NCBI GenBank assembly: GCA_963675135.1
Contig: OY776131.1
Span: forward strand, 40,222,232 to 40,286,231
Direction of reading: 5' to 3'
DNA length: 64,000 nt
From: Galeopsis tetrahit
Lineage: Eukaryota > Streptophyta > Magnoliopsida > Lamiales > Lamiaceae
Positions 25,143 to 34,927 of the stretch are shown piece after piece. Both the position numbers and the translations under genes were made by a program. Position 1 is the stretch's first letter, and every line of letters starts with the position of its first letter. The notes beneath the pieces are model-generated. The model was not told where the DNA came from and ran no database searches. It was given only the letters and a program-made list of their open reading frames with translations.

Positions 25143-26180
25143 AAGGGTAGGTCTCTTGTAGACTCAATTTCTTATAAACGTAGCTTAAAATTATAAGGAA
25201 TTGAGTAAATTTTAAAAAATTGGTAGGATTGATAATAAAAATAAAATACGCGAAAACGTAGCTTAAACGGTTGAGAATAGTCTTTTTTATATTGAGGTCT
25301 ATAACTCTTACATCTAACAATTTTCACATATATTTTTTTTTAATTAAAAAAGTGCACGTTGAAAATAAGAAAAAATGTAACATGCAATTTACAATTTTTA
25401 AGCATGTTATTTTGCAATAACAATTTCAGTTATAATGACATACACTTGTTAGTGATGTTATATTACACATATTTTGTTGCACTTTTCAGTTGTAGTGACT
25501 TACTATTTTCAACAATATTTTTTAGTTATATTAACTTACAATTTTTAGTAATGTTATGCTACACCTTTTAGTCATATTTTGTTGCACTTTTCAGTTGCAG
25601 TGACTTACAATTTTCAACAATATGTTCAGTTATAGTGACTTACACTTTTTAGTAATGTTATATTACACTTTTTACTCGTATTTTGTTACACTTTTAAGTT
25701 ATAATAACTTACATTTTTCATTAAAATATTGTGTTGCACTTTTCAAATATATTGACATGCACTTTTTAATAATATTGTGTTGCATTTTCTAGTTATACCA
25801 ACTTTCATTTTCTAGTTATACCAACTTTCATTTTCTAGTTATAATGATTTATATTTTTCATTAAAAGTTGAGTTGCACTTTTCAAGTATAGTGACTTACA
25901 CCTTTTAATAAAAAAATGTGTTACACTTTTTAGTAATATTGTGTTACACTTTTTAGTAATATTAACTTACATTTTTCAACACACACAATTTCGAAAAAAA
26001 AATTATCAATAAAAAAAAATTACAAAAAAAAAAATAATAATAATAAAAAAAGTAACCAAGTCAAAATTTGTATTCACAATAATCTTGAATATTTAGGTTC
26101 ACAATATTCTTGAATATTTAAGATTTAAGTTGACCAAGTCAACTCAATTCCTTATGAGGAATTGATTCTATATAAGACCC
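25143..26180. mobile_element. Foldback element, probable larger relative of the 63-kb MITE family
   Basis: The ends are imperfectly inverted: left gggtaggtctcttgtagact then caatttcttataa, right (inverted) atgggtcttatatagaatca then attcctcataa. The interior (about 25370-25980) is an array of tgcacttttcagttatagtg / acttacactttttagtaat units, the same phrase that fills the arms of the Mutator-type MITEs at 26691, 38887 and 63489. No clean target duplication was found, so exact ends are tentative. Confidence 0.5.
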
Positions 26181-26690
26181 ATTCATAAAATAATTCAAAT
26201 TAAACAAACCTATTTATAAAATTAAACATACCTATTTTTAAAAACTATGCACCACCTAAAAATTTAATAAAAGAAGAAAAGTAAAAATAATTAACCTTCA
26301 AAAAAATCACTTGAAAATTAAAATTTAATGAAAGAAGAAAAGTTGCCAAGATCTATTTTTAAAATTATTTATCCTTAAAAAATCGTCTAAAATTTAATAA
26401 AAAAGAAAAAGTAAGAGAAGATACAGAAAAATAATATAAAGTAAAATAATTCAAATTAAACAAACCTATTTATAAAATTATTTCCACTTAAAAATTTAAT
26501 AAAAGAGAAAAAGTAAAAATCATTAACCTTAAAAAAATCACATGAAAATTTAAATTTAACGAAAGAAGAAAAATAAAAGAAGAAAATTTGCTTTTATGTA
26601 CCAAGACCTATTTTTAAAATTATTTATCCCTGAAAAATCACCTGAAAATTTAATAAAAAGGGAAAAATCAAACATACCTCTTTATAAAAA

Positions 26691-26914
26691 GGTAAAGTCT
26701 AGTATGCACTCGAGTGCATGTTATGCACCCTAGTCATGTTGCACTTTTCAGTTTTACTGACTTACATTTTTTGGTAAATAGTGTTACACTTTTTAATTAT
26801 TACTAAAAATATTATTATACAGTTTAATAATTGAAAAGTGTAACACCATTTACCAAAAAGTGCAACATGAACTAGGGTGCATAACATGCACTCGAGTGCA
26901 TAGCAGACCAACCC
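26691..26914. mobile_element. Mutator-type foldback MITE, copy 1
   Basis: A perfect 9-bp target duplication, ttataaaaa, occurs at 26682-26690 and 26915-26923. The arms are long: ggtaaagtctagtatgcac and, inverted, gggttggtctgctatgcac, each followed by the palindrome cactcgagtg and gcatgttatgcaccctagt. Most of the 224 bp can fold into one hairpin. Confidence 0.9.
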
Positions 26915-27097
26915 TTATAAAAATCATTCACCACCTAAAAATTTAATAAAAGAGAAAAAGTAAAAATCATTAACCTCCGAAAAATCACCTAAAATTTTAG
27001 ATTTAATGAAAGGGAAAATATAAAAGAATTATAATTCAAATCATATATACCTCTTTTTAAAATCATTCACTTCTGGAAGATTTCCGATCTATATATT

Positions 27098-27858
27098 TGA
27101 TGTAGATAAATATGTCGCTCTCTGAAGAGTCGACACGTGGAGACGGGATAACTTGTGGTAGTTGTGATTAGGCCAATACGTCAAGGGAACAGGATTAATA
27201 CACCCCTGGACTTAAGCAGGGGAATTAGGGAAATCAGAGTAATTGGGCCTTTGGCCCATATTTGGAGAAATTAACAGATCTTGGGCCGGGAAAGATTTAG
27301 CCCAAAGATGGAGCGTATAGCCCATCTTTCTTAGCCAAGTCAAAGGAATCGTTCAAACCCACAAAAATAGGAGTCGATAAGCTGAAGAACCCAGTCTTCA
27401 GGGAGAGAGGCCGGGTCTTTAGGGATTTGAGGCTGAATTTACGGAGATAGGCCGAAAATCTAGGGAGAAGAAGTCTTCCCCTCTCCGCAGAGAGGGGCCA
27501 GGTATAAAAGCAAGGTTATTTCCATATCTTAAGGTTAAGTTCTTTAACATATACGTACTTTTTACATACTTTTACACAAAATATACACTGATTGGAGAAG
27601 AAACTCCACTATATTCGCCGGAATTTCCCTAGACATACAGGGGAATTCCTCATTGATTTCGCCTACGATCGAATCTGACTTGAGCGTCGGAGCTTATACG
27701 CCGGAGCCCCCCTCCGGCGTACTCTTGCAGGTTATTTTGGGATGCTCAAGGAGATTTCCGTGAAGATTGCCAAGGATAAACACGTGATTCAAATCTGTGA
27801 TTAGCAGTGCTCGTAAAAGAACGATTGACATCTGTAAGTGTTCTTTTTCGACGCATCA
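27098..27858 (+). repeat. 5' LTR of the Ty3 element
   Basis: This 761-bp repeat starts tgatgtagataaatatgtcg and ends gacgcatca. A TATA box (tataaaag, 27503-27510) sits in the right half, consistent with a U3-R boundary about 30 bp downstream. Confidence 0.95.
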
Positions 27859-27860
27859 AC

Positions 27861-27877
27861 TGGCGCCGTCTGTGGGA
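27861..27877 (+). other. Primer-binding site of the Ty3 element
   Basis: tggcgccgtctgtggga starts two bases after the 5' LTR end. TGGCGCCG starts are usual for plant Ty3 primer-binding sites; I did not assign the tRNA. Confidence 0.8.
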
Positions 27878-27916
27878 ACCTTTCAAGCTAAGGCGTGAGA
27901 AAAGTTCCGTATTTAA

Positions 27917-30805
27917 ATGGGTGGAGGACATGATTCAACGAAACGGACGAAGGAGAAAGGGGATTCCACTCCTTCTCCTCTTCCTCCGCCTCCTCCAGGG
28001 TTCCCCTTAAATCGAGATTTAGGGAATCGACCCGTGGATCACACACCAGAAGATATTCCTCCTCCAGGTTTTCCCTCTAATCGAAATCTAGGGAAACAGC
28101 CGGTAGATCATACGCTGGAGGATATCCCTCCTGCTCTGGAGGGAGATGTGCCAGGCACCTCGGGAGCTTCTGATAGCGGAATCAATAGGGATAACCCTAA
28201 CGCTCAACCGGAACTCCTGACTGTCTCTCGAGGTCAGTTGGATGAAATGATCGCACAATCAGTGGAAAGAATAATTGCTGCTCGAGGACTTCGTCCTCCC
28301 GAACCTACTCATAAGGGCACACGCCCAAATCCACCAGAGCAGGTCATTGACTCAATCCCAGTCCTTTCCAGGAACGAGGATCCCCCTCGGAACCCAGAGG
28401 AAAAGGTACCTTCTCAAGCCGAAAGGAGCATTTTGGAAAGACCCCCTCGGAGGGATACGGAAAGGATCCTTGGGGACACCACCCTAGAGACAGGGGTGGG
28501 AGAAAGCACGGACGACACGTATCAAGGAGCCGTCAGTGATCAGATACAGGCCTTGCGAAAGGAGATGAGGGATATGCAGAGACATATTACTGACAATGTA
28601 AGTAAACCCTCTTATACCACTGGATATCAGTTTTCATCTAGTATTTTGCAAGATGAGTTGCCCTCTAATTTCAAATCTTTGAACTTTGAATATGATGGCA
28701 CCACGGACCTTTACGAGCACCTGATGAGGTTTGAGAATGCTGCTCTCTTACATCGGTATGGAGAGGGCGTCAAGTGCAGAGTGTTCCTGACCACTCTGTC
28801 TAAGGCTGCCCAGCAATGGTTCACTCAACTGGGACCAGACACTGTTCACTCGTTGTCTGAATTCAGCGAATTGTTCCTGCATCAATTCGCCAGCGCTAGG
28901 AGACAGCCTAGAGCTACCCTTACCTTATTCAACATGCGTCAGGGAGAGAATGAGAGCCTGAGGGCTTTCCTAAAAAGATTCAACCAAGCAGCTCTGGAAG
29001 TACCTACAGCCTCTTCAGAGGTTAAGATTAATGCCCTTACCAATGGGTTAAGAGATGGAGATCTGTTCACGTCTCTAGCCAAGAAGCCAGTTCGGACTTT
29101 TGATGAATTGTTAAGGAGGGCAGAAAAATACCTCACCCTGGAAGAGGTAAGAAAAGCCAAGCGCTCGGAGACCCGGACGATAGTGGGTAATGGAGAAAGG
29201 AGGAAAGAAATTCCGCTAAGGAGGCCAAGTCCAGAGAGATACAGGAGCTCTAGAAGATTGGAAAGTGTAAGAAGAGAGGTGGCTACACCCTGGAACCCCA
29301 GAAGAGGGGCAAAGAGATATACCCCTTTGAGGTTAGAGCCAACCGAAGTCCTAGAGGTGGCGGGGGATCATCCGGATATGAAATTCCCCTATTCAAGAAG
29401 CAGAGGTCCCCAAAATCCTAAGTCAAACAAATTCTGCAGGTTCCATAACGATTATGGCCACGATACCAACCAATGTTGGCATCTGAAGGATGAGATAGAG
29501 AGGATGATTCAGGCAGGTCACTTGAAAGAGTTTATTTTCAGAGACCGACAGGGCCCCAGGGGTCAGAAGAGAAAGGACCCTGAGGGGAAGCAGGAAGATG
29601 ATAGAAGAGATCAGAGGAAGGGCAATGAGGAGCCACCACCCCCTCCCCAAAAGAGGGGAACTATCCACATGATTATGGGAGGCCCCGCTGATGGGGATTC
29701 CTTCAGACAGAGAAAGCAGAGCGTTCGTTCGCTGAAGAACGAGAGGAATGTAGAGCACCATGAGGTGGGAAAGATGGCAGAAGGTCCGGACATTCATTTC
29801 GGGCCAGAAGACGCAGGGGAACCCAGAGAGATTCATAATGACGCATTAGTCATTACTACGGATATAGCGGGATACGATGTAGCAAGAATTTTTGTGGATA
29901 CTGGAAGCTCCGCTGACATCATGTTTCTGGAGTGCTTTAAGAAGATGGACCTGAATATAAAGCTTAGACCGGTGGAAACCGCTCTTTATGGATTCTCAGG
30001 GGGAGCTATTCAACCCCTCGGTTCAGCGTTACTGCAAGTAGGGTTAGGAGTTACCCCTAGCCGTCGAGTACAAGTCATAGAATTCCTAATTGTAGATGTC
30101 CCATCTTCTTATAACGTAGTAATGGGAAGGCCGAGCTTGAATATTTTTCAGGCAGTGATCTCCACCTTCCACATGAAGATGAAGTTCCCTGCCTCGGGGG
30201 GTGTGGGAGAGATATGTGGCGATCAATATCAGGCAAGGAAGTGTTACGTGGAATCGGTCAAGATAGCAGACAGGGCTGTATTCAGAGGAATGGAGAGATT
30301 TAAGGGCGAGGACCCTGCACTGAAGAAACAGAAAGTGGGTGAGCTAGTGCAAGAGCAACCCAAGGCTAAAGCAGACGAAGAGTTAATAAGCATCGAGCTC
30401 TACCCAGGAAGAGAGGGATTTACAACCAGGATAGGCACGAATATGAGACCTGAGCTCCAGGAAAAGGTGATTCTTACCCTCCAAGAGAATGCAGACATCT
30501 TTGCATTCACGGCGACGGATATGACGGGTATCCCTCCGGAAATAGCAGTACACCATCTGAATGTGGATCCCAAAGCTAGGCCCGTGAAACAGAAGCTGAG
30601 GAACTTTGGCAAAGAGAAGAACCTCATTGTAAAGGAGGAGATTGATAAATTGTTGAATGCAGGGCACGTGAAGAGAGTGCAGTTCCCTGAGTGGCTCTCG
30701 AACGCAGTGCTGGTATCCAAGGGAGCCGGCAAATGGAGGATGTGCATTGACTTTAGGGACTTGAACAAAGCCTGCCCTAAATCACTACCCCTTACCCAGG
30801 ATTGA
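27917..30805 (+). CDS. Ty3 gag-protease and start of reverse transcriptase
   Basis: This frame encodes 962 residues from an ATG 58 bases after the LTR. A Pro-rich N-terminus is followed by the retrotransposon gag domain at about residues 250-410 (FKSLNFEYDGTTDLYEHL, then FLKRFNQAALEVP). A variant zinc knuckle lies at about 504-518 (CRFHNDYGHDTNQC, with His at the second position, as in the Tat group). An aspartic protease centred on VDTGSSADIM is at about residue 660. The N-terminal part of reverse transcriptase is at about 880-955 (WLSNAVLVSK, then KWRMCIDFRDLNKACPK). The frame then ends abnormally; the next frame picks up RT motifs within a few codons, which indicates loss of two nucleotides near 30782. 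Gag and protease should still be made; pol would need a frameshift. Confidence 0.93.
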   Translation: MGGGHDSTKRTKEKGDSTPSPLPPPPPGFPLNRDLGNRPVDHTPEDIPPPGFPSNRNLGKQPVDHTLEDIPPALEGDVPGTSGASDSGINRDNPNAQPELLTVSRGQLDEMIAQSVERIIAARGLRPPEPTHKGTRPNPPEQVIDSIPVLSRNEDPPRNPEEKVPSQAERSILERPPRRDTERILGDTTLETGVGESTDDTYQGAVSDQIQALRKEMRDMQRHITDNVSKPSYTTGYQFSSSILQDELPSNFKSLNFEYDGTTDLYEHLMRFENAALLHRYGEGVKCRVFLTTLSKAAQQWFTQLGPDTVHSLSEFSELFLHQFASARRQPRATLTLFNMRQGENESLRAFLKRFNQAALEVPTASSEVKINALTNGLRDGDLFTSLAKKPVRTFDELLRRAEKYLTLEEVRKAKRSETRTIVGNGERRKEIPLRRPSPERYRSSRRLESVRREVATPWNPRRGAKRYTPLRLEPTEVLEVAGDHPDMKFPYSRSRGPQNPKSNKFCRFHNDYGHDTNQCWHLKDEIERMIQAGHLKEFIFRDRQGPRGQKRKDPEGKQEDDRRDQRKGNEEPPPPPQKRGTIHMIMGGPADGDSFRQRKQSVRSLKNERNVEHHEVGKMAEGPDIHFGPEDAGEPREIHNDALVITTDIAGYDVARIFVDTGSSADIMFLECFKKMDLNIKLRPVETALYGFSGGAIQPLGSALLQVGLGVTPSRRVQVIEFLIVDVPSSYNVVMGRPSLNIFQAVISTFHMKMKFPASGGVGEICGDQYQARKCYVESVKIADRAVFRGMERFKGEDPALKKQKVGELVQEQPKAKADEELISIELYPGREGFTTRIGTNMRPELQEKVILTLQENADIFAFTATDMTGIPPEIAVHHLNVDPKARPVKQKLRNFGKEKNLIVKEEIDKLLNAGHVKRVQFPEWLSNAVLVSKGAGKWRMCIDFRDLNKACPKSLPLTQD

Positions 30806-30812
30806 TCAACTG

Positions 30813-33542
30813 GTGGATGCCACATCCGGGTTCGAATTGCTCAGCATGATGGATGCTTATCAGGGGTACCACCAAATCCAGTTGAACCCCCTCGATATAC
30901 CCAAGGTATGCTTTATTGCAGCGTGTGGTACTTTTGGTTATGTACGTATGCCGTTCGGACTAATAAATGCAGGAGCCACCTATCAAAGGATGGTAGACTC
31001 GGTTTTCCGAGGACAGATAGGGAGAAATATGGAGGTTTATGTAGATGACATGCTAGCTAAAAGCATCAAAGCAGAGGAACACATCGATGACCTGAAGGAG
31101 ATATTCCAGGTAATTAGAGAGAACGGTATCAAACTTAACTCAGCTAAATGTTCCTTTGGAGTAGGGTCAGGGAAATTTCTCGGGTATATGGTGACGCAAA
31201 GAGGAATAGAGGTTAACCCTGCCAAGGTGAAAGCGGTCCTTGACATGCAACCCCCTCGAAACCTGAAGGAATTGCAGACCCTGAATGGCAGAATCGCAGC
31301 CCTTAGCATATTTATAGCAAAATCAGCGGAGAAGAGTCATCACTTCTTCAGAACATTAAGGAAGGGGTCAAGATTTGAATGGGACGAACAGTGTCAAAAG
31401 GCTTTTGAAGAACTGAAGCTCCATCTAGAGCAACTCCCGAAGTTAACCAAGCCCACTCAGGGAGATGTTCTACTCCTATATCTCTCAGTAGGGGAACACT
31501 CTCTGAGTACTGCCTTGATGAAAGAAGAAGGTTCCACACAACAGCCCATATATTATGTGAGTAAGGTCATCCAAGGAGCGGAAACAAGGTATTCAGAGGT
31601 GGAGAAGGCAGCCCTGGCAGTGGTGGTAACGGCTAGGAGACTACGCCCTTACTTCCTATCTTATAAAGTGATGGTGCGGACTAACTTCCCATTGAAGCAA
31701 ACATTGGGAAGAGCATATTTATCAGGTAGAATGGTCAGGTGGGCAGTGGAGTTGCAGGAGTATGATATAGACTATGAACCAAGGAGAGCCATCAAGGCTC
31801 AAGCCCTAGCAGATTTTATTCAAGAGTCTACCAGAGTGGAAGAAGAACAAGGATGGAAGGTATATGTGGATGGCTCAGCATCCGCCTTGGGATGCGGAGC
31901 AGGGATAGTGCTGATTGACCCTGATGGCCAAGAAGTCCAGGTTGCTGTTAAATTCCGGTTCTCAACCTCAAACAACGGTGCAGAATATGAGGCCTTGATT
32001 AGAGGGGCTAGCATGGCAGCAGAGTTAGGGGCGCAGAAAGTCACCCTATATTCCGATTCACAGCTGGTAGTGCAACAGGTCATGGGGGAGTACCTCGCCA
32101 AAGATGAGAGAATGATCACCTATCTAGAGGAGGTAAAGAAATTAAAAGGTAAATTCCATACTTTTGAAGTGGTACAGGTACCAAGAGAAGAGAATACGAA
32201 AGCAGATGGACTGTCTAAACTGGCTAGTTCCACTGAATTCGAGGGAGACGGAAAGGTGACCCTTTTAGTAGCTGATCAAGTAGCTACGGAAACCCTGATT
32301 GGAGAGATAACAGCAGGGGATGATTGGAGGAAAGAAATATGGGAAGAATTGAACAGGGGTCCAACAACCCCAATGTCTAGAGAAGCCAAGGCATGGAGAA
32401 GGAAGTATTGCATCCTAGGAGGCCAATTTTACAAGAGGTCCTTCACTCAACCTTATTTGAAATGTCTCTCAAGAAGAGTGGCACAGCTAGTGATCAAGGA
32501 CATCCACGAAGGTTGCGCATCCAGCCATGAGGGTTATCAAACCATGGTGAAGAAAGTATTCAGGGCAGGCTTTTATTGGCCTAACATAATCAGAGATGCT
32601 AGAGAATATGTGAAGAAGTGTGAGAAATGTCAGAAGAATGGACCTTTGATACGGGTACCAGCGGAAGAAATGGGGGCTATGTACTCGCCTTGTCCCTTCG
32701 CCAAATGGGGAATAGATCTGGTGGGACCCTTCCCCTTGGCACCAGGAGGGAGAAAATTTTTGATAGTAGCCGTGGATTATTTCAGTAAATACGTAGAGGC
32801 TGTGCCCTTAGCCAAAATCGAGGAAGATAATGTAACTCTTTTTCTTGCTAGACATATTTGTTGCAGGTTTGGAGTACCCAGAATCTTGGTCTCCGACAAC
32901 GGAACGCAATTCAATGGAGAGAAAGTAAGGAGATGGTGCGAAAGATGGAACATTACCCAGAGGTTTACTTCAGTAGCCCATCCACAAGCTAATGGGCAGG
33001 TGGAAGTTACAAACCGAATCTTAGTGGATGGTATTCGAACGCGATTGGAAGAAGTAGGAGGAAAATGGGTGAAGGAGTTGGACAACGTCCTCTGGTCCTA
33101 CAGGACTAGCCCTAAAACAGCTACGGGCGAATCTCCCTTCTACTTGGTATATGGGGCAGCGGCAGTGATACCTCCTGAAGCTAGACTCAAATCGCACCGG
33201 ATCACCTATTTTGAAGAAAAAAGAAATGAAGAATTGATGAGGGAAGCGCTGGACCTGGTAGATGAAGAGAGAGAGATGGCGAGACTGAAAGCAGAAAGGT
33301 ACAAAAGTCGGATCAAGGCAGCGTATGATCGCAGGGTAATCCCTCGTTCCTTTAAAGTGGGAGATCTAGTCCTCCGGAGAGCAGATGCCTTGAAGAACAC
33401 TGGGAAGATGGAACCCAATTGGGAAGGTCCGTACAGAGTAATACAAGTGCTAAAAGGCGGAGCATATAAGCTCCAGGACATGACAGGGAAAGAGATACTC
33501 AGACCGTGGAACGTGTGCCACTTGAAGAGGTTTTATGTTTGA
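30813..33542 (+). CDS. Ty3 pol: reverse transcriptase, dual RNase H and integrase
   Basis: This frame of about 909 codons lacks a proper start and is the continuation of the upstream frame after a 2-nt shift. In order, it holds reverse transcriptase with MPFGLINAGATYQRMVD and the YVDDML active site (residue about 75); a first RNase H (about 186-300, FEWDEQCQKAFEELK); and a second, independent RNase H (about 348-475) with all acidic residues visible in YVDGSA, NNGAEYEAL, YSDSQL and NTKADGLSK. Integrase follows, with the H-H-C-C zinc-binding region (HEGCASSHEGY, then CEKCQKNG) and the DDE core in WGIDLVGPF, VSDNGTQF and HPQANGQVEVTNR. It ends with a C-terminal domain and a stop at 33542. Apart from the shift at its start the frame is fully open. 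Confidence 0.93.
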   Translation: MDATSGFELLSMMDAYQGYHQIQLNPLDIPKVCFIAACGTFGYVRMPFGLINAGATYQRMVDSVFRGQIGRNMEVYVDDMLAKSIKAEEHIDDLKEIFQVIRENGIKLNSAKCSFGVGSGKFLGYMVTQRGIEVNPAKVKAVLDMQPPRNLKELQTLNGRIAALSIFIAKSAEKSHHFFRTLRKGSRFEWDEQCQKAFEELKLHLEQLPKLTKPTQGDVLLLYLSVGEHSLSTALMKEEGSTQQPIYYVSKVIQGAETRYSEVEKAALAVVVTARRLRPYFLSYKVMVRTNFPLKQTLGRAYLSGRMVRWAVELQEYDIDYEPRRAIKAQALADFIQESTRVEEEQGWKVYVDGSASALGCGAGIVLIDPDGQEVQVAVKFRFSTSNNGAEYEALIRGASMAAELGAQKVTLYSDSQLVVQQVMGEYLAKDERMITYLEEVKKLKGKFHTFEVVQVPREENTKADGLSKLASSTEFEGDGKVTLLVADQVATETLIGEITAGDDWRKEIWEELNRGPTTPMSREAKAWRRKYCILGGQFYKRSFTQPYLKCLSRRVAQLVIKDIHEGCASSHEGYQTMVKKVFRAGFYWPNIIRDAREYVKKCEKCQKNGPLIRVPAEEMGAMYSPCPFAKWGIDLVGPFPLAPGGRKFLIVAVDYFSKYVEAVPLAKIEEDNVTLFLARHICCRFGVPRILVSDNGTQFNGEKVRRWCERWNITQRFTSVAHPQANGQVEVTNRILVDGIRTRLEEVGGKWVKELDNVLWSYRTSPKTATGESPFYLVYGAAAVIPPEARLKSHRITYFEEKRNEELMREALDLVDEEREMARLKAERYKSRIKAAYDRRVIPRSFKVGDLVLRRADALKNTGKMEPNWEGPYRVIQVLKGGAYKLQDMTGKEILRPWNVCHLKRFYV

Positions 33543-34100
33543 GGAAGGTGTTATTCCCCTACTTCCTTTCTCTTTATGAACAATTCTGAATATTTGTTTC
33601 TTATTCGAATAATTGCTTCACCGGCACTCTTTTTCCCTCTGCGTGGGTTTCCCTTTGGGGTTTTACCACGGAGAGGTTTTTAATGAGGCCGGCATAGGTT
33701 CCCCTTATTTGCCTATGTTGATAAACATTTTTTGATCAATGGAGCATCGGTTTTGATAAAATTTCAGTATATCCCTGAATGCATGTTAATATTGTGATAA
33801 GATGACTCTTATGTGCCAATTTTATGATGAAATGATTCTCATATGTTAATACCGTGTTAAGATAACTGTTAAAGGCCTGCATAGTGAGTGCTGGAATAAC
33901 GAATGTGTGTTGAAAACTGAAATGTAACATGATAGAGATATTGCAAGATAGAGAAATTTACACCAACTTATAAACGCCCGAATAGAGAATACCTAGGAAA
34001 AATTCCTAAAGTTTCTATTCACGACAGCCTCTAAAGCTAGGGGGAGTAGGGGGTACAGCAGTGGAAGACATGATTAATTCGTCGATAAACCCTATCCCTA
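33543..34100 (+). other. Ty3 spacer between pol and the tandem array
   Basis: No ORF of interest occurs here. The stretch near 33630-33720 has short near-repeats of ggtttccctttgggg / ggttccccttatttg type, a common post-pol feature in this lineage. Confidence 0.5.
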
Positions 34101-34107
34101 GCGACTC

Positions 34108-34533
34108 TCAAAAACTCTTACGAGTATAAACAAACTCTTACGAGTATAAACAAACTCTTACGAGTATAAACTAACTCTTACGAGTATAAACAAACTCTTA
34201 CGAGTATAAACTAACTCTTACGAGTATAAACTAACTCTTACGAGTATAAACAACTTAAGGGAGAGTATAATCCCTACAAATTCTAACTTTTGGGAGAGTA
34301 TAATCCCTAAACATTCTAAACTTCAGGGAGAGTATAATCCCTAAGAACTCTTACGAGTATAAACTAACTCTTACGAGTATAAACCAACTCTTACGAGTAT
34401 AAACTAAATCTTACGAGTATAAACTAACTCTTACGAGTATAAACAACTCTCACGAGTATAAACAACTTAAGGGAGAGTATAATCCCTACGAATTCCAACC
34501 TAGGGGAGAGAGTAATCCCTAAAACTCTGGTGT
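34108..34533. repeat. Two-motif tandem array in the Ty3 element
   Basis: Motif A, aactcttacgagtataaac (about 20-bp period), occurs seven times up to about 34250. Motif B, gggagagtataatcccta, then occurs three times (34259-34344). Motif A occurs six more times (34345-34466) and motif B about twice more (34470-34530). Both motifs are themselves imperfect palindromes sharing the core agtata. Confidence 0.9.
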
Positions 34534-34927
34534 TAAGAGAAAGACTGGAAACATTAGCAAAACACCAAGTAAGTACAGGGATATCAACCCTATCTCCTCA
34601 TTAAGATTCTTCTAGGAGCTTTAGAGCCTTTACGTGTCAAGAAAATGCTGAAAACGTGCTAGATGCATAAGCAGGATGAATATTATGTTACACATCTAAT
34701 AGCATAGTCAGAGATATATATGCATGCCAAATGATAAATGTGCAGGTACAATGTTAAACAAAAGAGAAGCAGATATATTCGAGACTAAAGGCACCAGGCC
34801 CAAGCCCTCCACAGAAAAACCCCGGAGTGTGTAGTCTCCGGAAAATACCAAAAGGAGGCCTTAAGGGACTTAACAAAATAAAAAGTGTTTTAACAGTACC
34901 AAAACATTCTCAGAGAAATGAAAGTTA

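Larger units (their letters stand above)
24600..27060. repeat. Degenerate AT-rich repeat array inside the Helitron
   Basis: Phrases such as cacctgaaaatttaataaaa, gagaaaaagtaagagaagat and taattcaaattaaacaaacc recur many times at about 100-bp spacing between 24600-25140 and 26190-27060. Related sequence lies beyond the Ty3 insertion at 38286-38760, where 24603-24990 is partly repeated (aattgaatgagtgaatgtta, aaatcaaaagttttgaaatt). No coding capacity. The foldback element at 25143-26180 and a MITE at 26691 interrupt it. Confidence 0.65.

Noticed and set aside
34108..34533. CRISPR-like regular repeats
   Set aside because: Units are contiguous or nearly so, with no unique spacers, and they lie inside a plant retrotransposon.
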